Of a stretch of 19,043 nt of DNA, positions 16,006-19,043 are shown piece after piece. The stretch lies in the NCBI GenBank assembly GCA_009786175.1, contig WQTQ01000200.1, positions 1-19,043 on the forward strand, in the 5' to 3' direction. Position numbers and translations under genes: made by a program. Positions within the stretch are counted from its first letter, which is position 1, and each line of letters begins with the position of its first letter. This DNA is from Bacillota bacterium. GTDB lineage: Bacteria; Bacillota_A; Clostridia; Lachnospirales; WQUN01. The notes beneath the pieces were generated by a model. That model saw only the letters and a list, made by a program, of their open reading frames with translations. It made no database searches and had not been told where the DNA came from.

Positions 16006-16905
16006 GTGGTGACAAAATTTAAAAAAATAGCTTTCGGCAGTGACGGGCTTCTGGTAAAAATATACCTGTACCTTACATTGTTAGGCGTAGGCTTTGTATT
16101 CCTGTTTCCACTAATTTACATGGTGACATTCAGTTTTAAAAGCCTGGAAGATTTGCTTAACTTTACGGTAAATTTAGTGCCAACCGCCCTATACTTGGGC
16201 AATTATCAGCGGTATTTTCAGGTTGTAAGTTTCTTCCCACGCTCACTGGAGACGTTTTATATTGCTGCGCTGCCTTCCATTTTACAAACTATTGTAGCGG
16301 CATTTATCGGCTATGGCTTTGCAAGATTTAACTTTTTCGGCAAGAAATTTTTGCTGGCACTTGTGCTTGCCACGTTCATTATCCCGCCCCAGGTGCTGGT
16401 TATCCCCCGTATTATATTGTTTAATGACCTTGGCATTTTGGAAAGTATTATGGCCTACGCCCTGCCCGCGGCTTTTGGACAAGGCATAAACTCCGCAATT
16501 TTTATTCTAATTTTTTACCAAACTTTTCGGCTTATCCCCAAGGCTTTGGAAGAAGCCGCCCAGCTGGACGGCGCAGGGCATTTCCGTATATTTTTTAGCA
16601 TTGGCATTCCTTTGGCCGGCAGTGCCGCTCTTGTGTCCTTCCTGTTTTCATTTGTGTGGTACTGGAACGAGACTTTCCTTGCGGCCATATATTTCCGCGA
16701 TGCTTTAACCACCTTGCCGCTGCAGCTGCAAATTTTTGTGCAATCATTTAACGAAATGTTTGCGCGGCAGCCGGATGTTAACGTAAACGAAGGTTTAGAA
16801 ATGGCAGGAACTTTTTTGACAATATTGCCGCTTTTAGTGCTATACTTTATATTACAACGCTGGTTTGTAGAAAGCGTTGATAAATCCGGGATTGCCGGGG
16901 AGTAG
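16006..16905 (+). CDS. Sugar ABC transporter permease, MalG/UgpE-type (pair 2)
   Basis: A 299-residue permease with about six membrane segments and an EAA loop at residues 183-202 (EAAQLDGAGHFRIFFSIGIP). The features FLFPLIYMVTFSFK, IIPPQVLVIPRIILF and a C-terminal SVDKSGIAGE tail match MalG-like subunits. It follows its partner by 7 bp. Two GTG codons in a row (16006 and 16009) can serve as start; AGGGGG (15997-16002) is three bases from the first and six from the second, so 16009 is somewhat more likely by spacing. It would form the second channel heterodimer with the preceding gene product. Confidence 0.91.
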   Translation: MVTKFKKIAFGSDGLLVKIYLYLTLLGVGFVFLFPLIYMVTFSFKSLEDLLNFTVNLVPTALYLGNYQRYFQVVSFFPRSLETFYIAALPSILQTIVAAFIGYGFARFNFFGKKFLLALVLATFIIPPQVLVIPRIILFNDLGILESIMAYALPAAFGQGINSAIFILIFYQTFRLIPKALEEAAQLDGAGHFRIFFSIGIPLAGSAALVSFLFSFVWYWNETFLAAIYFRDALTTLPLQLQIFVQSFNEMFARQPDVNVNEGLEMAGTFLTILPLLVLYFILQRWFVESVDKSGIAGE

Positions 16906-16916
16906 GGAGAACTTAC

Positions 16917-18158
16917 ATGACGAGTAACGAACTGATAACAAACGAACTAAAAGGCTGTTTCGATTTTTTTTGGAACGAGGCCAACACCGACAAAAACAGC
17001 CCGGGCTACGGCCTTGTTTCGGACAAAAACAAAAAAGGAACAGAGCGCATGGCCAGTATCGCTTCTGTAGGCTTTGGGCTTTCTGCCATTGTAATTGGGG
17101 CAGAAAGAGGTTTTGTATCAAAAACCGCAGCCATGGAACGCGCAGCAGGGACACTAAAAACATGCCTGAACGAAGCCGACCAGGCTCATGGCTTCCTGTA
17201 CCACTTTTTGGACTTAAAAACTGCAAAAAAGTACGAAGAATTTTACGATTGCGCGTCCATTATTGATACATCCATTTTGCTGAACGGGGCATTAACCGCC
17301 GCAGAATATTTCAAAGGCGAAGTTGAAGAACTATTTGAAAAAATGTACGCAAAAGTAGATTGGCAAAAATATTATGACAAAAAGCGCAACCTGTTTTTCA
17401 TGGGCTACCAAGAAGACACCGGCGGCTTTGGTCAGTGGGATATATACGCGGAACAGTTAATGCAGTATATCCTGGGCATTGCGTCCCCAACATTCCCCGT
17501 GCCAACTCAAATTTACAACGGCTTCCGCCGGGATTTAGGCGAGTACAGTGGTTACAGCTTCTACAATTCCCCGGCAGGGTCGCTTTTTACCCACCAATTT
17601 TCCCACGCTTGGTACAACTTCAACGGTGTTGTGGACAAAGACGGTATTAACTGGTTTGATAATTCCGTAAAGGCAACGTTGGCCTCCCGCCAATATTCCA
17701 TAAACAACCCCAAGGGGTTCAAAACCTTCCACAAAAACGCCTGGGGGCTAACCGCCTGCGAAGGGCCGGAAGGGTATCGCGGCTTTGGCACACCCCCATT
17801 CCATCCCAACTGCATAGATGGTAACGACGGAACCGTCCCCCCCTGCGGTGCCATAGGCTCAATTATTTTTACCTCAGACATTGTATTAGACGCAATGGCG
17901 CATTATACTACAATTCCCGGGCTTATTGGCAAGTATGGGTTTAACGACGCCTACAACCAAGACGTAAACTGGGTGTGCGAGTATTGCATTGGCATAGACA
18001 AGGGCATTAGCATTGTTATGCTGGAAAATTACCTTAGTGGCATGGTTCATGAATTGTATATGAACAATGGATATATTAAAAAGGCTGCGGGTTTGCTCGG
18101 GTGGATAAAGAAGGGTAGTTTTAGGAATTTTCAGTTTTGTGTGTCATCACTATTATGA
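16917..18158 (+). CDS. GH144-type beta-1,2-glucanase (glycoamylase-like, PF10091), cytoplasmic
   Basis: A 413-residue (alpha/alpha)6-barrel hydrolase of the old 'glycoamylase' family (COG5368), whose characterised members are GH144 endo-beta-1,2-glucanases and sophorose-releasing relatives. Family-like segments in order: IASVGFGLSAIVIGAERG (47-64), SIIDTSILLNGAL (113-126), WDIYAEQLMQYILG (174-187; E179 is a candidate catalytic acid), FTHQFSHAWYNF (224-235), WGLTACEGPEGY (276-287), DGTVPPCGAIGSIIFTSD (304-321), GKYGFNDAYN (338-347) and MLENYLSGMVHELYMNN (368-384). No signal peptide is visible, unlike the secreted Bacteroidetes members, so it should act on imported oligosaccharides. AGGGAGA (16904-16910) precedes the ATG by six bases. 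The core is complete, but the last ~14 residues run into the boundary with a transposase remnant and may not be native. Confidence 0.87.
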   Translation: MTSNELITNELKGCFDFFWNEANTDKNSPGYGLVSDKNKKGTERMASIASVGFGLSAIVIGAERGFVSKTAAMERAAGTLKTCLNEADQAHGFLYHFLDLKTAKKYEEFYDCASIIDTSILLNGALTAAEYFKGEVEELFEKMYAKVDWQKYYDKKRNLFFMGYQEDTGGFGQWDIYAEQLMQYILGIASPTFPVPTQIYNGFRRDLGEYSGYSFYNSPAGSLFTHQFSHAWYNFNGVVDKDGINWFDNSVKATLASRQYSINNPKGFKTFHKNAWGLTACEGPEGYRGFGTPPFHPNCIDGNDGTVPPCGAIGSIIFTSDIVLDAMAHYTTIPGLIGKYGFNDAYNQDVNWVCEYCIGIDKGISIVMLENYLSGMVHELYMNNGYIKKAAGLLGWIKKGSFRNFQFCVSSLL

Positions 18159-18986
18159 ACTTCTTTTGTTTGTTGATTCTATCTCAATCTTAAAACGCAA
18201 GGCATAAATTTCGATAATTGCCTCGGGATGTAGGGTCAAGCTGGTAGACATTAAAACGCAAATCCCGCTTTCTGTTTCTACAGCAACGAACCGAACAAGT
18301 TTATCTACCAGCTTCCATAATAAATCCATGCATAAATAACGAACTCTCTGCTTTTTTCCATACAATGTCAAGGTTGTCTTGATAAATGAAGGCATATCGG
18401 AAAAAAGACCGTACAACGCAAGCTTTTTGCCATACTTCCGTGGCTGCCCACGCTTTTTTACAGCAGGTGGTATGAACTTGGAATAAGCCACGGAGTTGGT
18501 TTGCGCACGGGTAACGATTTCAATAAGCCTTTCGCCGGTTTCATTAATCGTATTGTCAGCAGCACTCCATGCGCTTGCGCTGCTAAAATAAGCATCTAAT
18601 GCTACGACCACAGGTTCAGCTATGCTCTTTGCCGTTTTATGGACCAGATTGACCATTTGTGTAACGATGGTATCCCCATCAAGCTTCTTTGTCCCCTCTT
18701 TTCTTGGAGGGCTTGCTTGAATCTCGGTCATCAGCAGAATGCTCCGTGATACTTTACCATTGGTGATTACTGCGCTAACCTGCCCGTAGTTATGGCCTGC
18801 TACGAAGGAAGGCTTGCCAGAGTTTTGTGAATCTTGATGTAGTATTTCAATGCCCGGCATTCGTAATCCTTCTTTGGAGACCTTGATATGGTCGCCTATC
18901 AACACCACTCGGTCAGCGATACGCCGCATTGACCCTTGCTTCATTAGACTTCTTGCATAACTAAGCAAAAGATAGTACACTTCCAA
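18153..18986 (-). pseudogene. Truncated DDE (IS4-like) transposase
   Basis: An open frame of 277 codons with DDE transposase features: VLIGDHIKVSKEGLRMPG (first Asp, D32), VVVALDAYFSSASAW (second Asp, D131) and IYALRFKIE, which fits the IS4-type signature Y-x2-R-x3-E (Y261, R264, E268). Just after that Glu the family-like sequence stops and the frame ends in unrelated residues (STNKRSS), so the C-terminal helical region is missing. At the other end the frame opens after a TAA (18987-18989) with only a TTG as start, and the N-terminal ~100-150 residues expected for such a transposase are absent. Both ends are therefore cut, and the gene is probably dead. It converges on the GH144 gene with a 6-bp overlap. 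Confidence 0.8.
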
Positions 18987-18989
18987 TTA
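18175..18989 (-). mobile_element. Insertion-sequence remnant (IS4-like), no terminal repeats visible
   Basis: Bounds are approximate: the lower one is where the transposase similarity ends, the upper one is the in-frame TAA upstream of the remnant. I found no terminal inverted repeats or target-site duplication at either side, as expected for an eroded copy. It marks the 3' limit of the sugar operon in this window. Confidence 0.55.
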
Positions 18990-19004
18990 GTGGGGGTGAA
19001 CAAA

Positions 19005-19043
19005 GTGAAGTATGAGAAGATGAAAAAATATGGTGAAGGCAAA
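19005..19043 (+). CDS. Possible start of a plus-strand gene, cut by the window end
   Basis: GTG at 19005 (also GTG at 18996) opens a frame reading VKYEKMKKYGEGK to the window end, with a G-rich stretch (18992-18997) upstream that could serve as a ribosome binding site. The frame is open back to 18948. Too short to assign. Confidence 0.2.
   Translation, partial: MKYEKMKKYGEGK

Noticed and set aside
1..19043. CRISPR array, tRNA or rRNA genes
   Set aside because: No regularly spaced direct repeats, tRNA cloverleaf or rRNA-like sequence was noticed on either strand; this was by eye, without a covariance search.

Overview
This window looks like a Gram-positive Firmicutes (Clostridia, Lachnospiraceae-like) accessory carbohydrate locus. 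The grounds are strong AGGAGG-type ribosome binding sites with GTG and TTG starts, a LacI regulator, a lipobox on one solute-binding protein, and CUT1-type sugar permeases with no dedicated ATPase. The taxon is an inference from style, not from a marker gene.

Layout. Positions 10-318 hold a small acyl-carrier-protein-like ORF at the window edge, unrelated to the rest. Positions 288-1289 (minus) encode a LacI-family repressor. A divergent control region (1290-1424) holds one sigma-A promoter in each direction and an 18-bp palindromic LacI-type operator just downstream of the plus-strand -10 box. From 1425 to 18158 nine closely spaced plus-strand genes form what looks like one operon of about 16.7 kb: a long GH94 phosphorylase, a lipoprotein sugar-binding protein (SBP1), a 909-residue multidomain binding protein (SBP2), a permease pair, a secreted NHL/TPR/Yip1 membrane protein, a secreted DUF5696-type protein, a second permease pair, and a GH144-type beta-glucanase. 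From about 18160 to 18989 (minus) lies a transposase remnant cut at both ends, abutting the 3' end of the GH144 gene. The last 57 bases may begin another plus-strand gene.

How the genes fit together. A GH94 enzyme of the 1,2-beta-oligoglucan phosphorylase size, paired with a GH144 protein, points to uptake and cytoplasmic breakdown of beta-1,2-glucan (sophoro-oligosaccharides). SBP1 and a permease pair would import the oligosaccharides, GH144 would shorten them, and the GH94 enzyme would release glucose 1-phosphate by phosphorolysis. No ABC ATPase is present, so a shared MsmX-like ATPase elsewhere is expected. No beta-glucosidase for leftover sophorose is present either.

The least understood part is the block SBP2 - permease - permease - NHL/TPR/Yip1 - DUF5696 (6340-15138). 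It sits between SBP1 and the second permease pair as if a complete module were nested inside a simpler SBP-permease-permease transporter. Its proteins are predicted to be exported or membrane-bound and have no assigned function. This is the best candidate for an undescribed system in the window.
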